A DNA stretch of 64,000 nucleotides from an uncultured Prevotella sp. (GTDB taxonomy: Bacteria > Bacteroidota > Bacteroidia > Bacteroidales > Bacteroidaceae). A model generated the notes under the pieces. The model did no database searches, was not told where the DNA came from, and saw nothing but the letters and a program-made list of their open reading frames with translations. This document shows positions 18,659 to 27,571 of this stretch, piece after piece. Both the position numbers and the translations under genes were made by a program. Numbering within the stretch: position 1 is the first letter of the stretch; every line of letters starts with the position of its first letter. Location of the stretch: assembly GCA_934204655.1 (NCBI GenBank), contig CAKPZJ010000011.1, forward strand, positions 13,400 to 77,399, in the 5' to 3' direction.

Positions 18659-19057
18659 ATGCTGGGCGAAATCATTAATCTGAGCAAGATAACCGATCCA
18701 CGTGGCAACCTGACCGTGGCCGAGCAGCTGAGGGACATTCCCTTTGCCGTGAGCCGTGTGTACTGGACCTACGACATCCCCGCGGGGAGCCAGCGCGGCG
18801 GCCACGCCCACAAGCACTGCCGCGAGTTTATCATCGCGGTGAGCGGCTCGTTCAGCGTTACCTTAGACAACGGCCGCGAGCGTCAGAGCTATCTGCTCAA
18901 CCGCCCCTATCAGGGTCTGTTGGTGCCAACAGGAATATGGCGCACGCTCGAGGACTTTTCCTCGGGGGCCGTGTGCTTAGTGCTGGCCGAAGACCCGTTT
19001 GACGCAGCCGACTATATCTACGATTATAACGACTTCATACAGTACAGGGATGTTTGA
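18659..19057 (+). CDS. fdtA: dTDP-4-oxo-6-deoxyglucose 3,4-ketoisomerase (FdtA/QdtA-like)
   Basis: 132 residues, a WxcM/FdtA-type cupin. The motif QRGGHAHKHCREF contains the active-site histidines and is diagnostic; FSVTLDNGRE, PTGIWRTLEDFSSGAVCLVLA and the C-terminal YIYDYNDF complete the fold. It moves the keto group from C4 to C3 of the RmlB product. Whether it yields the galacto (Fdt) or gluco (Qdt) epimer cannot be told from sequence. The ATG lies 1 bp after the purT stop; its own stop overlaps the next start. Confidence 0.88.
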   Translation: MLGEIINLSKITDPRGNLTVAEQLRDIPFAVSRVYWTYDIPAGSQRGGHAHKHCREFIIAVSGSFSVTLDNGRERQSYLLNRPYQGLLVPTGIWRTLEDFSSGAVCLVLAEDPFDAADYIYDYNDFIQYRDV

Positions 19058-19988
19058 TATTAAGCGGTACAGTGCCTCCGACCGTGCGCAGTGGGACGCC
19101 TACGTGCGCCGGGCACGCAACGCCACCTTTCTCTTTGAGCGTGGCTACATGGACTACCATGCCGACCGTTTTGACGACCACTCGCTGATGTTCTATCGGC
19201 AAGGGCGGCTCTATGCGTTGCTGCCTGCCCATCGGCGCGACACTACCTTGGTGTCGCACTTCGGGCTCACCTACGGCGGACTGATTATGGATATACATGT
19301 AACCATAGCCGACTGCTGCACACTCTTTGACGAACTCAACGCCTATCTGCGTTCCCTGGGGTTTACTAAGGTGCTCTACCGTCCTATCCCATGGATATAC
19401 CATCTTCATCCTGCTGAAGAAGATCTGTACGCTATCTTCTGGAAGTGCCATGCACGCCTCTGCCTACGCAATATAGGTACTACCATCTTCATGCAGCAGC
19501 ACCTGCGCTGGCGAAAGGACCATCTGCGCCGCCTGCGCAAGGCTCAGGCTGGTGGGGTGACTGTAGTGCGCGATACCAGTCTGGCCGAATTTTGGCCCGT
19601 GCTTACGGCCAACCTCCAGAAGAGGTTCGGGGCCAAACCCGTGCATACCCTGGCCGAGATAGAGTTGCTCAAGAGCCGTTTTCCGGACAACATTATTCAG
19701 TACAGCGCTTATCGCGATGGCCACATCATCGGTGGCCTCACCTTTTATATCAGTCAGCAGGTGGTACACGGCCAGTACAGCGCCACCAATGATGAGGGCA
19801 AGGAGTACGGAGCTATGGAAGCCATCTACGAACGCATTATGTACCACGACTATGAGGACTACCCGTACCTGGACTTTGGCAGTTCGACCGAGGAACAGGG
19901 CCGCGTCATCAACGAGGGCCTCATCGCCCACAAGGAAGGGTACGGCGGGCGCGGCGTAGTGTACGATACTTACGAATGGGAGCCATGA
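19050..19988 (+). CDS. GNAT/FemAB-like N-acyltransferase
   Basis: 312 residues from ATG 19050, overlapping fdtA by 8 bp. An N-terminal FemAB-like half (RNATFLFERGYMDYHADRF, VLYRPIPWIYHLHPAEEDLY) is followed by a GNAT half with IIQYSAYRDGHIIGGLTFY and YLDFGSSTEEQGRVINEGL. Members often sit beside FdtA and FdtB in Bacteroidales glycan loci. By position it likely N-acylates the 3-amino group, replacing the hexapeptide acetyltransferase FdtC/QdtC; this is inference. Confidence 0.75.
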   Translation: MFDIKRYSASDRAQWDAYVRRARNATFLFERGYMDYHADRFDDHSLMFYRQGRLYALLPAHRRDTTLVSHFGLTYGGLIMDIHVTIADCCTLFDELNAYLRSLGFTKVLYRPIPWIYHLHPAEEDLYAIFWKCHARLCLRNIGTTIFMQQHLRWRKDHLRRLRKAQAGGVTVVRDTSLAEFWPVLTANLQKRFGAKPVHTLAEIELLKSRFPDNIIQYSAYRDGHIIGGLTFYISQQVVHGQYSATNDEGKEYGAMEAIYERIMYHDYEDYPYLDFGSSTEEQGRVINEGLIAHKEGYGGRGVVYDTYEWEP

Positions 19989-21103
19989 TAGACTATTTAG
20001 ACCTAAGGAGAACCACCGCCATGCACGCTGCCGAGATACAGCAGGCCGTGGCCAGCGTGGTGACAAGTGGCCGCTACCTGCGGGGAGAGGCCACGGCTGC
20101 CTTCGAGCAGGCTTACGCCAAGTACATAGGTACGGCCCACTGCATAGGGTGTGGCAACGGACTCGACGCGCTTACCCTTATCTTCAGGGCGTACATGGCC
20201 ATGGGCGTACTGCATGAGGGCGACGAGGTGATAGTACCCGCCAACACGTACATAGCCTCTATCTTAGCCATCACGGAGAACAGGTTGCGCGCCGTGCTGG
20301 TAGAGCCGAGCATGGAGACTTACGAGATAGACGACGCGCTCATCGACGCGGCCGTAACGCCCCGCACACGGGCCGTACTCATCGTACACCTGTATGGGCG
20401 GTGTGCCTATACGAAGCGCATAGCCGATGTATGCCGGCGCCACGGACTGCTGCTCATTGAGGACAATGCCCAGGCCCACGGCTGCCAGTACCACGGCCGC
20501 CGCACAGGGTCGCTGGGCCATGCCGCTGGCCACTCGTTCTATCCCGGCAAGAACCTCGGTGCCCTCGGCGATGCCGGTGCCGTAACCACCGACGACCAGC
20601 AGCTGGCCGACGCTATACGCGCCATAGCCAACTACGGCAGTGAGCGAAAATACGTATTCGGTTACCGCGGCGTCAACAGCCGTATCGACGAGATTCAGGC
20701 TGCCGTGCTAACCACCAAGCTACAATATATAGATAAGGAGAACCAGCGGCGCAAGGATATAGCCCACTACTATCAGGGCCATATCCACAACCGCCATATA
20801 GTGCTGCCCCCCGAGGGCGGCAACGACAATGTGTGGCACATCTTCCCCCTGCGCTGTGCCAGCCGTGATGAGCTGCAGGCCCATCTCCGTGAGCAGGGTG
20901 TCCAGACAATGATACACTACCCCATAGCACCCCACCGCCAAGCCTGTTACAGCGAGTGGCGCGGCCTGAGCCTGCCCGTCACCGAGCAGATACACCGCGA
21001 GGAACTCAGTCTGCCCTGCGCGCCCTACCTCAGTGACGGCGAGTGTGCCCAAGTGGCCGAGGCCGTTAACAGCTACTTACCCTCAAAGGGGAAGAGACCG
21101 TAG
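19985..21103 (+). CDS. fdtB: dTDP-3-keto-6-deoxyhexose aminotransferase (FdtB-like, DegT/DnrJ/EryC1)
   Basis: 372 residues. PLP sugar aminotransferase: VASGRY-type start (TSGRYLRGEA), VIVPANTYIASILAI, VLIVHLYGR, LIEDNAQAHG and SFYPGKNLGALGDAGAV with the Schiff-base Lys, then YGSERKYVFGYRGVNSRIDEIQAAVL. It installs an amino group at C3 of the FdtA product. Coupled to the previous gene through ATGA. The 3' end overlaps the convergent kinase gene by 31 bp, so no intrinsic terminator separates them. Confidence 0.9.
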   Translation: MIDYLDLRRTTAMHAAEIQQAVASVVTSGRYLRGEATAAFEQAYAKYIGTAHCIGCGNGLDALTLIFRAYMAMGVLHEGDEVIVPANTYIASILAITENRLRAVLVEPSMETYEIDDALIDAAVTPRTRAVLIVHLYGRCAYTKRIADVCRRHGLLLIEDNAQAHGCQYHGRRTGSLGHAAGHSFYPGKNLGALGDAGAVTTDDQQLADAIRAIANYGSERKYVFGYRGVNSRIDEIQAAVLTTKLQYIDKENQRRKDIAHYYQGHIHNRHIVLPPEGGNDNVWHIFPLRCASRDELQAHLREQGVQTMIHYPIAPHRQACYSEWRGLSLPVTEQIHREELSLPCAPYLSDGECAQVAEAVNSYLPSKGKRP

Positions 21104-21699
21104 AGCTCGGCATCGATGTTGTCAGTAATCTGCGTAAAGTCATCTATGCTGCTCTCGAAGTGCAGGCGGTCGCCGTCAATGACCATCAGCTTACCCTTGT
21201 AAGAAGCTATCCACTCCTCGTAACGCCTGTTCAGACCCTCCAGATAATCTATACGGATGGATTTCTCGTACTCGCGTCCGCGTTTCTGTATGTGCGACAC
21301 CAGGGTGGGTATCGATGACTTAATATAGATCATCAGGTCGGGCAGCTCGACCAACGACATCATCAGGTCGAACAGGTCTGTATAGTTGGCGAAGTCTCTG
21401 TCGCTCATCATACCCATCTCGTGCAGATTGGGAGCAAAGATTCGCGCGTCCTCGAATATCGTGCGGTCCTGGATGATGGTCTCCTTACTCTTGGAGATTT
21501 CCACCACGTCGCGAAAGCGCTTATTGAGAAAGTAAATCTGCAGGTTGAACGACCAGCGAGTCATGTCCTCATAGTAGTCGGCCAAGTATGGATTGTCATC
21601 TACGGGCTCGAAGTGCGGCTTCCAGCCATACCGCTTAGCCAAGAGTTTCGTGAGCGTGGTCTTGCCACTGCCTATATTTCCGGCGATTGCTATGTGCAT
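21073..21699 (-). CDS. Deoxynucleoside kinase, paralogue 1
   Basis: 208 residues. P-loop AIAGNIGSGKTTLTKLLAKR, HFEPVDDNPYL, QDRTIFEDARIF (DRS-like motif) and the LID region IQKRGREYEKSIR identify the dCK/dGK family, which phosphorylates deoxyribonucleosides for salvage. It lies 39 bp downstream of a clear paralogue and is probably co-transcribed with it. Tandem dNK pairs in other bacteria (e.g. lactobacilli dAK/dGK) form heterodimers with different base preference; that is a guess here. Confidence 0.9.
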   Translation of the reverse strand: MHIAIAGNIGSGKTTLTKLLAKRYGWKPHFEPVDDNPYLADYYEDMTRWSFNLQIYFLNKRFRDVVEISKSKETIIQDRTIFEDARIFAPNLHEMGMMSDRDFANYTDLFDLMMSLVELPDLMIYIKSSIPTLVSHIQKRGREYEKSIRIDYLEGLNRRYEEWIASYKGKLMVIDGDRLHFESSIDDFTQITDNIDAELYGLFPFEGK

Positions 21700-21738
21700 A
21701 ATTATCGTGTTTAGTTTTAATCAGTTAATAACGGCTGC

Positions 21739-22368
21739 TCATGGGGCGAAGTTCAGGGTGCCCAGACCGAGGGCTGCGTCTATGCGCTCGGTGATGGCGG
21801 CAAACTTATCGGGCTCATGCAGAAAGTCATTGTGGTCTGCGTCGATCACCATGACCCTTCCCGCATATTTATTGAATATGAAGTCATCGTAGCGGTCGTT
21901 CAGGTTCTTCAGATACTCTATCTCCATGGTCTGCTCGTAGGCTCGCCCGCGCTTCTGGATATTGGCCACCAGGTGGGGAACCGTCGCGCGCAGGTAAATC
22001 ATCAAGTCGGGCATCTGGGCCACGGCCGTCATTATCTCAAAGAGTTCCATGTAGGTGGTATAGTCGCGGTCTGACATGTTACCCATGTCGTGGTTGTTGG
22101 CCGTGAATACATGTACGCCCTCATAGATAGATCTATCCTGTACGATAGTGCCCTTGCAGCGGCGTATCTCTAACAAGTCGCGGAACCGCTGCTTCAGAAA
22201 ATACACCTCGAGGTTGAAAGACCACCGCGCGATGTCCTTGTAGTAATCCTCGAGATAAGGATTATAGTCCACGGGTTCGAACCGGGGCTCCCAACCATAA
22301 TGTTTGGCCAGCATAGTAGTGAGCGTGGTCTTGCCACTGCCTATGTTGCCTGCTATTACTATATGCAC
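21739..22368 (-). CDS. Deoxynucleoside kinase, paralogue 2 (GTG start)
   Basis: 209 residues when started at GTG 22368, which aligns exactly with the ATG of paralogue 1 (HIVIAGNIGSGKTTLT). The frame stays open to 22515, but that part reads through the promoter and is not conserved. Motifs: FEPVDYNPYLEDYYKD, VQDRSIYEGVHVF and IQKRGRAYEQTME. The two copies have diverged most in the first helix after the P-loop and in the C-terminus. First gene of the two-gene kinase operon. Confidence 0.88.
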   Translation of the reverse strand: MHIVIAGNIGSGKTTLTTMLAKHYGWEPRFEPVDYNPYLEDYYKDIARWSFNLEVYFLKQRFRDLLEIRRCKGTIVQDRSIYEGVHVFTANNHDMGNMSDRDYTTYMELFEIMTAVAQMPDLMIYLRATVPHLVANIQKRGRAYEQTMEIEYLKNLNDRYDDFIFNKYAGRVMVIDADHNDFLHEPDKFAAITERIDAALGLGTLNFAP

Positions 22369-22490
22369 TGTTATTGAGAAGGTTTTTATGGGTTCCACTT
22401 CTGCCCGCCCCACGGCCAGAGCCGCAACGGGGCCACACACCGTCACGGCTCCGGGCCATGGGCCGACGGCCGCGGGGCGGTTATAGTGTA

Positions 22491-22498
22491 CAAAGGTA
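22491..22498 (-). promoter_or_regulatory. -7 box (TACCTTTG) of the kinase pair
   Basis: TACCTTTG on the minus strand gives a leader of about 115 nt before GTG 22368. No TTG at the right distance. The rest of the 458-bp gap (22369-22826) holds a 7-bp hairpin at 22548-22564 next to an ATATATATAATAAGG run and no supported gene. Confidence 0.5.
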
Positions 22499-22756
22499 AC
22501 AAAAAATAAGGCCATTACACCCTCATTAGCCTTATTTATTTTTCAGGGAGAGGGCTACCCTCTCGCGCGCATATATATAATAAGGTGTAACAGACGGCCT
22601 CTGCCACACCGGACGTGACAGCAAGACGGCAGGAGGCGATGGGCACGTATGCTAAATTAGCTAAAAAGACTAACGGAGCCATGGCCCTGCTTATAAAAAA
22701 ACGTTAACGCCCGTAAGATGATGGCCCCGGCATGGCGCCACACTCCCATTATTTAC

Positions 22757-22764
22757 TAATTTTG
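22757..22764 (+). promoter_or_regulatory. -7 box (TAATTTTG) of the DUF4250 operon
   Basis: TAATTTTG, 62 bp before the DUF4250 ATG. The -33 region has no TTG. Confidence 0.5.
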
Positions 22765-22826
22765 TAACCACAAGCCCTGGCGGAGCATGCCGCACGGGGC
22801 CGCACACCATTAAAGCATATACGAAT

Positions 22827-23027
22827 ATGGATCATCTTCCTAATGATACAGGCATGCTGGTCTCGGCCGTCAACATGCTGCTACGCGATGAGGAGTACGA
22901 CTCGCTCCAGGCACTCTGCTACGCCTTTGACCGCGACCCGACCGAGCTCTGCCGCCATCTGGCTGCCCACGGCTACGTGTACAGCGAGAGCCAACACCAG
23001 TTCCGACCGGAGGGCTACGACTCATGA
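22827..23027 (+). CDS. DUF4250 domain protein
   Basis: 66 residues. LPNDTGMLVSAVNMLLRDEE followed by DSLQALCYAFDRDPTEL matches the small DUF4250 family, a helix-turn-helix-like fold of unknown function common in Firmicutes and Bacteroidales. Its stop overlaps the next ATG (ATGA), so the two small proteins are translated together. Confidence 0.8.
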   Translation: MDHLPNDTGMLVSAVNMLLRDEEYDSLQALCYAFDRDPTELCRHLAAHGYVYSESQHQFRPEGYDS

Positions 23028-23281
23028 TAACACGCGAGGCCATCGAGACGGCTTACTGCCTGTTTCACCAGAAGGAGCGCGTCTACTCCCACTCGTCCAT
23101 GGAGTGGCAACGCGATGACATAGAGTACGCCGTGGCATCGTACGTTGACAGTATGGATGCCCAACTGTATAGCGCCATCGCTCAGGGCCAGCCCGACTTC
23201 CTGCTGAGCCACCCCAGTTTTGGCACCGACCTGCGGCAGGCTGTGGCCCGCCTCGAGCAGATGCTCCATCAGCCTGGATAG
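23024..23281 (+). CDS. Small uncharacterised protein
   Basis: 85 residues, predicted soluble and mostly helical (ITREAIETAYCLFHQKERV at the N-terminus). I do not recognise the family. Evidence for coding: 4-bp overlap with the DUF4250 stop, codon use like its neighbours and a 60-bp gap before the next gene. The pairing with DUF4250 may be a useful lead. Confidence 0.7.
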   Translation: MITREAIETAYCLFHQKERVYSHSSMEWQRDDIEYAVASYVDSMDAQLYSAIAQGQPDFLLSHPSFGTDLRQAVARLEQMLHQPG

Positions 23282-23341
23282 GTTGCCAGCGCACCTCTAT
23301 ACACAGACCATTAACAGTATTAACTAATTAATATCACGAAA

Positions 23342-23890
23342 ATGAGAAAAATCAATGTCAAGGTTGCAGCATGGCTGCTTATCGGCTGCATGGCCACGAG
23401 TTCCTGTATAGGTTCATACAGCCTCTTTAACAAGTTTGCGAAGTGGGAGACACAGATATCGAGTAACAAGTTTGTCAACGCCATCATCGGCTTCATCCTC
23501 ACGCCTATCGTGGGCTCAGTATGTCTGCTCGCCGACTCGTTAGTGCTCAACTCCATCGAGTTCTGGAGCGGCTCCAATCCGCTGGCCGACATCGGCAAGA
23601 CCAAGACGGTGATGGGCCAGGACGGGCGGTACTACGCGGTAACCACACTGAAGAACGGCTACGAAATCAAAGCTCCCACTGGCGAGATAACGCACTTCAT
23701 ACACGACGCCAAGACCGACTCGTGGTCTATGGAGCAGAACGGCACCGTCAAGGAGATATTCCGCTTTAACGGCGATGGCACCATCATGGCCAGCGTGAAC
23801 GGTCAGCGCCACAACTTCAGCCTCGATGAGGCTGGCGTGTACGAGGCCCGTATGGCTGCCAACAACGGCGTGTACTTTGCCATGCGCTAA
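23342..23890 (+). CDS. DUF3332 family lipoprotein
   Basis: 182 residues. A lipoprotein signal ends at CMATSSC (Cys near residue 22). GSYSLFNKFAKWETQISSNKF, a hydrophobic stretch FVNAIIGFILTPIVGSVCLLA and the C-terminal antiparallel part with GTVKEIFRFNGDG fit DUF3332, a Bacteroidales envelope family of unknown function. Start chosen at ATG 23342 because the signal begins there. Confidence 0.8.
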   Translation: MRKINVKVAAWLLIGCMATSSCIGSYSLFNKFAKWETQISSNKFVNAIIGFILTPIVGSVCLLADSLVLNSIEFWSGSNPLADIGKTKTVMGQDGRYYAVTTLKNGYEIKAPTGEITHFIHDAKTDSWSMEQNGTVKEIFRFNGDGTIMASVNGQRHNFSLDEAGVYEARMAANNGVYFAMR

Positions 23891-23959
23891 GACTGCCCCC
23901 TAAGTTCCCCCAAGGGGGGAATTGCAGCCTCTGTCACTCCTGGAGGCATCTCGCAAATT

Positions 23960-24135
23960 GTGGAGACCGACCTTTACATTTCCCGGAGCCGTCTTTAGCG
24001 CGCTGGGAGCCATTATTAGAAACGTGAAGGTCGGTCTTTTTATTTCCCCCGATGGCCATTGGCCTGCCCAATGCGTGTTTTCAGCTACGCTTTTCAACTC
24101 TTTATTCTTTTATTTTTTACCTTTCTTCCCACTAA
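23960..24135. repeat. R3 composite element, copy A
   Basis: Core 23963-24047: GAGACCGACCTTTAC at the left and AAGGTCGGTCTTTTT at the right form terminal inverted repeats; between them are two copies of a GGAGCC-TTTAG unit. A pyrimidine arm (24094-24133, TTTTTACCTTTC) follows. It occupies most of the 419-bp gap 23891-24309, the remainder of which holds only the topB promoter. Confidence 0.7.
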
Positions 24136-24232
24136 AGAGGTTCGAGTAAAGTCTGTTGCCACCACTCCACCCCTTGGGTGCCGTGGACAAAAAATAGATG
24201 GGAGCAGGTACCGTTTTGCGAAGTTTAATTAG

Positions 24233-24240
24233 TAACTTTG
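24233..24240 (+). promoter_or_regulatory. topB -7 box (TAACTTTG)
   Basis: TAACTTTG 70 bp upstream of topB. A TTTTG run at 24214 is too close to serve as a normal -33. Confidence 0.5.
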
Positions 24241-24309
24241 CAGCTACTAACCCGGCGCCAGGCACTGACAACGCCGGACACCCCGCACACCATTTAAGTT
24301 ACAAAGAGC

Positions 24310-26400
24310 ATGATAGTATGTATAGCAGAGAAACCCAGCGTGGCTAAGGACATAGCGCGCATCATAGGCGCCACCACCGCACGCGACGGGTATATGGAGG
24401 GCAACGGATACCAGGTTACCTGGACCTTCGGGCACCTCTGCTGCCTCAAGGAGCCCAACGACTACGCCGAGAACTGGAAGCACTGGAGCCTGGCAGCCCT
24501 TCCCATGATTCCGCCGAGGTTCGGCATCAAGCTCATAGACGACCAGGGCATCAAGAAGCAGTTCGCGGTGATACAGCAGCTCATGGCGGCGGCCGACAGC
24601 ATAGTCAACTGCGGCGACGCGGGCCAGGAGGGCGAGCTCATACAGCGCTGGGTAATGCAGATGGCCCGCGCTACCTGTCCCGTAAAGCGCCTGTGGATAT
24701 CGTCGATGACCGACGAGGCCATACGAGAGGGTTTCGCCCAGCTCAAAGACCAGTCGCTCTATCAGCCGCTGTACCTAGCAGGCCTGTCGCGGGCCGTGGG
24801 CGACTGGCTATTGGGCATGAACGCCACCCGCCTGTACACCCTCAAGTACGGCCAGAACCACCAGGTGCTGAGCATAGGCCGTGTACAGACCCCCACGTTG
24901 GCGCTGATAGTGAACCGGCAGAAAGAGATAGACCATTTTAAGCCGGAAACCTACTGGGTGCTGGCCACCATCTACCGCGACACGCAGTTCACTGCCACGC
25001 AGGGCAAGTTCACCAGCAAGGAGGAGGGCCAACAGGCGTTTGCCACCATAGCCGACAAGCCCTTCACGATAACCGGCGTACAGCAGAAGAAAGGCACGGA
25101 GACGCCCCCGCACCTCTATGACCTCACATCGTTGCAGGTTGACTGTAACAAGAAGTTCAGCTACTCGGCCGAGATGACCCTCAACATCATCCAGGCCCTC
25201 TATGAGAAGAAGCTCACCACCTACCCACGTGTAGACACCCAGTACCTGTCTGACGACATATACCCCAAGTGTCCCGCCATACTCAATGGGCTCACGGAGT
25301 ACCGCGCGCTGATGCAGCCGATAGCCGGCAAGAAGTTGGCCAAGAGCAAGAAGGTGTTCGACACCAGCAAGGTAACCGACCACCACGCCATTATACCCAC
25401 CGGAGTGGCCGCGCGGGGCATGACCGACATAGAGCGCAACGTGTACGACCTGATAGCGCGGCGGTTCATAGCCGTGTTCTATCCCGACTGCCGCTTTGCC
25501 ACCACCACGGTTACGGGCCGGGTAGACCAGATAGACTTCAAGGCCACTGGCAAGGAGATTCTGGATCCTGGATGGCGTGCCGTCTACGCGCGCGATGACC
25601 AGCGCGATGACGACGGCGAGCCTCGGGATGCCGAGGAGCGCACGCTGAAGTCGTTCACCAAGGGCGAGAGCGGCCCCCACACGCCCACGCTGACCGAGAA
25701 GCAGACCACCCCACCCAAGTACTATACCGAGGCTACGCTGCTCAGGGCCATGGAGACCGCCGGCAAGTTTGTCGACGACGAGGAGCTGCGTGCGGCGCTC
25801 AAGGAGAACGGCATAGGCCGCCCATCGTCGCGTGCGGGCATCATAGAGACCCTCTTCAAGCGCCACTATATACGCCGCGAGCGCAAGAACCTGCTCGCCA
25901 CACCCACCGGGATAGAGTTGATAGACATGATACACGAGCGCCTGCTCACCAGTTGCGAACTTACGGGCATCTGGGAGAAGAAGCTGCGCGACATAGAGCA
26001 TCAGAAGTACGACGCGGGCCAGTTTATCAATGAGCTGAAGGTACAGATAACCGACATAGTGAACGACGTGCTGCGCGACAACACCAACCGCCGCGTCACC
26101 GTGACCACCGATGAAGACGTAAAGAAGAAGCCCGCCAAGCGCAAGGCCGCTCCACGCAAGGCCGCGACGGCTCCAGCTGCCAAGGCGGCTACCGCCAAGT
26201 CCAAGCCGGCGACTCCGGTAGCCAAGCCAGCACCTGCCCCAGCCACGGCGGCACCCACCCAGCCCACGCCCCAGGCCGACCCTATGGTGGGCAAGCCCTG
26301 CCCGCTGTGTGGCCGGGGCACTCTCATCAAGGGCAAGAGCGCCTACGGATGCAGCCGCTGGCGCGAGGGGTGTACCTACCGGTTACCATTCCAGCAGTAA
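24310..26400 (+). CDS. topB: DNA topoisomerase III
   Basis: 696 residues, type IA topoisomerase. Toprim domain: VCIAEKPSVAKDIARIIGA and NCGDAGQEGELIQRW. Catalytic tyrosine in LTTYPRVDTQYLSDD (near residue 305). GIGRPSSRAGIIETLF closes the core. The C-terminus has an Ala/Lys/Pro-rich low-complexity linker (about 605-660) and a C4 zinc ribbon (CPLCGRGT...CSRWREGC). It decatenates DNA and resolves recombination intermediates. Followed 22 bp later by the acyltransferase gene. Confidence 0.95.
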   Translation: MIVCIAEKPSVAKDIARIIGATTARDGYMEGNGYQVTWTFGHLCCLKEPNDYAENWKHWSLAALPMIPPRFGIKLIDDQGIKKQFAVIQQLMAAADSIVNCGDAGQEGELIQRWVMQMARATCPVKRLWISSMTDEAIREGFAQLKDQSLYQPLYLAGLSRAVGDWLLGMNATRLYTLKYGQNHQVLSIGRVQTPTLALIVNRQKEIDHFKPETYWVLATIYRDTQFTATQGKFTSKEEGQQAFATIADKPFTITGVQQKKGTETPPHLYDLTSLQVDCNKKFSYSAEMTLNIIQALYEKKLTTYPRVDTQYLSDDIYPKCPAILNGLTEYRALMQPIAGKKLAKSKKVFDTSKVTDHHAIIPTGVAARGMTDIERNVYDLIARRFIAVFYPDCRFATTTVTGRVDQIDFKATGKEILDPGWRAVYARDDQRDDDGEPRDAEERTLKSFTKGESGPHTPTLTEKQTTPPKYYTEATLLRAMETAGKFVDDEELRAALKENGIGRPSSRAGIIETLFKRHYIRRERKNLLATPTGIELIDMIHERLLTSCELTGIWEKKLRDIEHQKYDAGQFINELKVQITDIVNDVLRDNTNRRVTVTTDEDVKKKPAKRKAAPRKAATAPAAKAATAKSKPATPVAKPAPAPATAAPTQPTPQADPMVGKPCPLCGRGTLIKGKSAYGCSRWREGCTYRLPFQQ

Positions 26401-26421
26401 CCACTATACATTATTATATAT

Positions 26422-27513
26422 ATGTCAACTACTCCCTTAAAACGTAACACCGCCCTGGATCTGATACGCGCGGTGGCCATACTGTTAGTCATCTGGCAGC
26501 ACGCCAGCGAGTTCTACTACATAGGGCCCAACCTTACGGTACTCCATGCCCCCTGCCCGTCATTAGCGGTCATCAACAGCCTGTCGCGCATCTGCGTGCC
26601 ACTCTTCGTCATGCTCTCGGGCTATCTGCTGCTACCCATCAAGACCGACACGCCTACCTTCTTCCGCCGGCGGTTTGTCCGCATACTCGCCCCATGGCTC
26701 TTCTGGTGCGTGGCTTACGCCGTGTACTACGTATTCTACAACGGCGACAGCCTGGCAGCCTGCCTTACACACATAGCGAGCATCCCCGTAAACTGGGGAG
26801 TCCAGGTGGGCCATCTGTGGTACATCTACATGCTCATAGGCATCTATCTGCTCATGCCCATCCTGTCGCCCTGGCTGCGCAGTTGCAGCAAGCGCGAGCT
26901 CCAGGGCTATCTGCTGCTCTGGGGTGTTACCACCCTGCTGCCTTATCTGCACGACGCGGGCATCAGCGTACTCGGCGAGTGTACGTGGAACCCCTCGCCG
27001 CTGCTCCACTACTACTCCGGCTTTGTGGGTTACCTGCTGTTAGGCCACTATCTGCGCCGATACGGGGTACCGGGGGTATGGCCGTCGGCCCTGCTACTGA
27101 TAGCGGGCTACGCAGTTACGGCCCTGGCTTTCACCCACTGGTCTTACAGGACCGACAGTGTCGTAGAGTTAGAGATACCATGGGACTTCTGCTGCACCAA
27201 CGTGGTTGCCATGACGGTGGCCGTGTTCGCCCTGCTGTCGCGGGTCAAGCTGAGCGCCACCGGAGCCGTGGGCCGGGCCATAACCTCGGTCTCGGTGTAT
27301 AGCTTTGCCATGTATCTGGCTCACATCATGGTGCTCAACACGGCCCACACACTCGTCAGCGCGCTGCCCGTATGCACAGACCCGGCCGTAGGCGGCCCCA
27401 CGGTATGGGTGGCCGTTCCGCTGACGGCCCTGGCCACCTTTGCCGTCACCTATGCCCTCGTACGGCTCCTGAACATACTCCCCGCATCGCGCTACTGGCT
27501 CGGGGTCGATTAG
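26422..27513 (+). CDS. Acyltransferase 3 (OafA/NolL-like) membrane protein
   Basis: 363 residues, about 10 membrane helices. RNTALDLIRAVAILLVIWQH with the catalytic His at the end of helix 1, SRICVPLFVMLSGYLLLP and FFRRRFVRILAPWLFW are the family hallmarks. It O-acylates cell-surface glycans or lipids; the acceptor is unknown. It follows topB by 21 bp and may be read from the same transcript. Confidence 0.88.
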   Translation: MSTTPLKRNTALDLIRAVAILLVIWQHASEFYYIGPNLTVLHAPCPSLAVINSLSRICVPLFVMLSGYLLLPIKTDTPTFFRRRFVRILAPWLFWCVAYAVYYVFYNGDSLAACLTHIASIPVNWGVQVGHLWYIYMLIGIYLLMPILSPWLRSCSKRELQGYLLLWGVTTLLPYLHDAGISVLGECTWNPSPLLHYYSGFVGYLLLGHYLRRYGVPGVWPSALLLIAGYAVTALAFTHWSYRTDSVVELEIPWDFCCTNVVAMTVAVFALLSRVKLSATGAVGRAITSVSVYSFAMYLAHIMVLNTAHTLVSALPVCTDPAVGGPTVWVAVPLTALATFAVTYALVRLLNILPASRYWLGVD

Positions 27514-27571
27514 GAATAGATGGGCAGAAAGACAATAAACGGCTTTTTATCACGTTTCTACAATAAACGCT

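Noticed and set aside
24808..26001. 397-codon minus-strand open frame
   Set aside because: Antisense shadow of topB.
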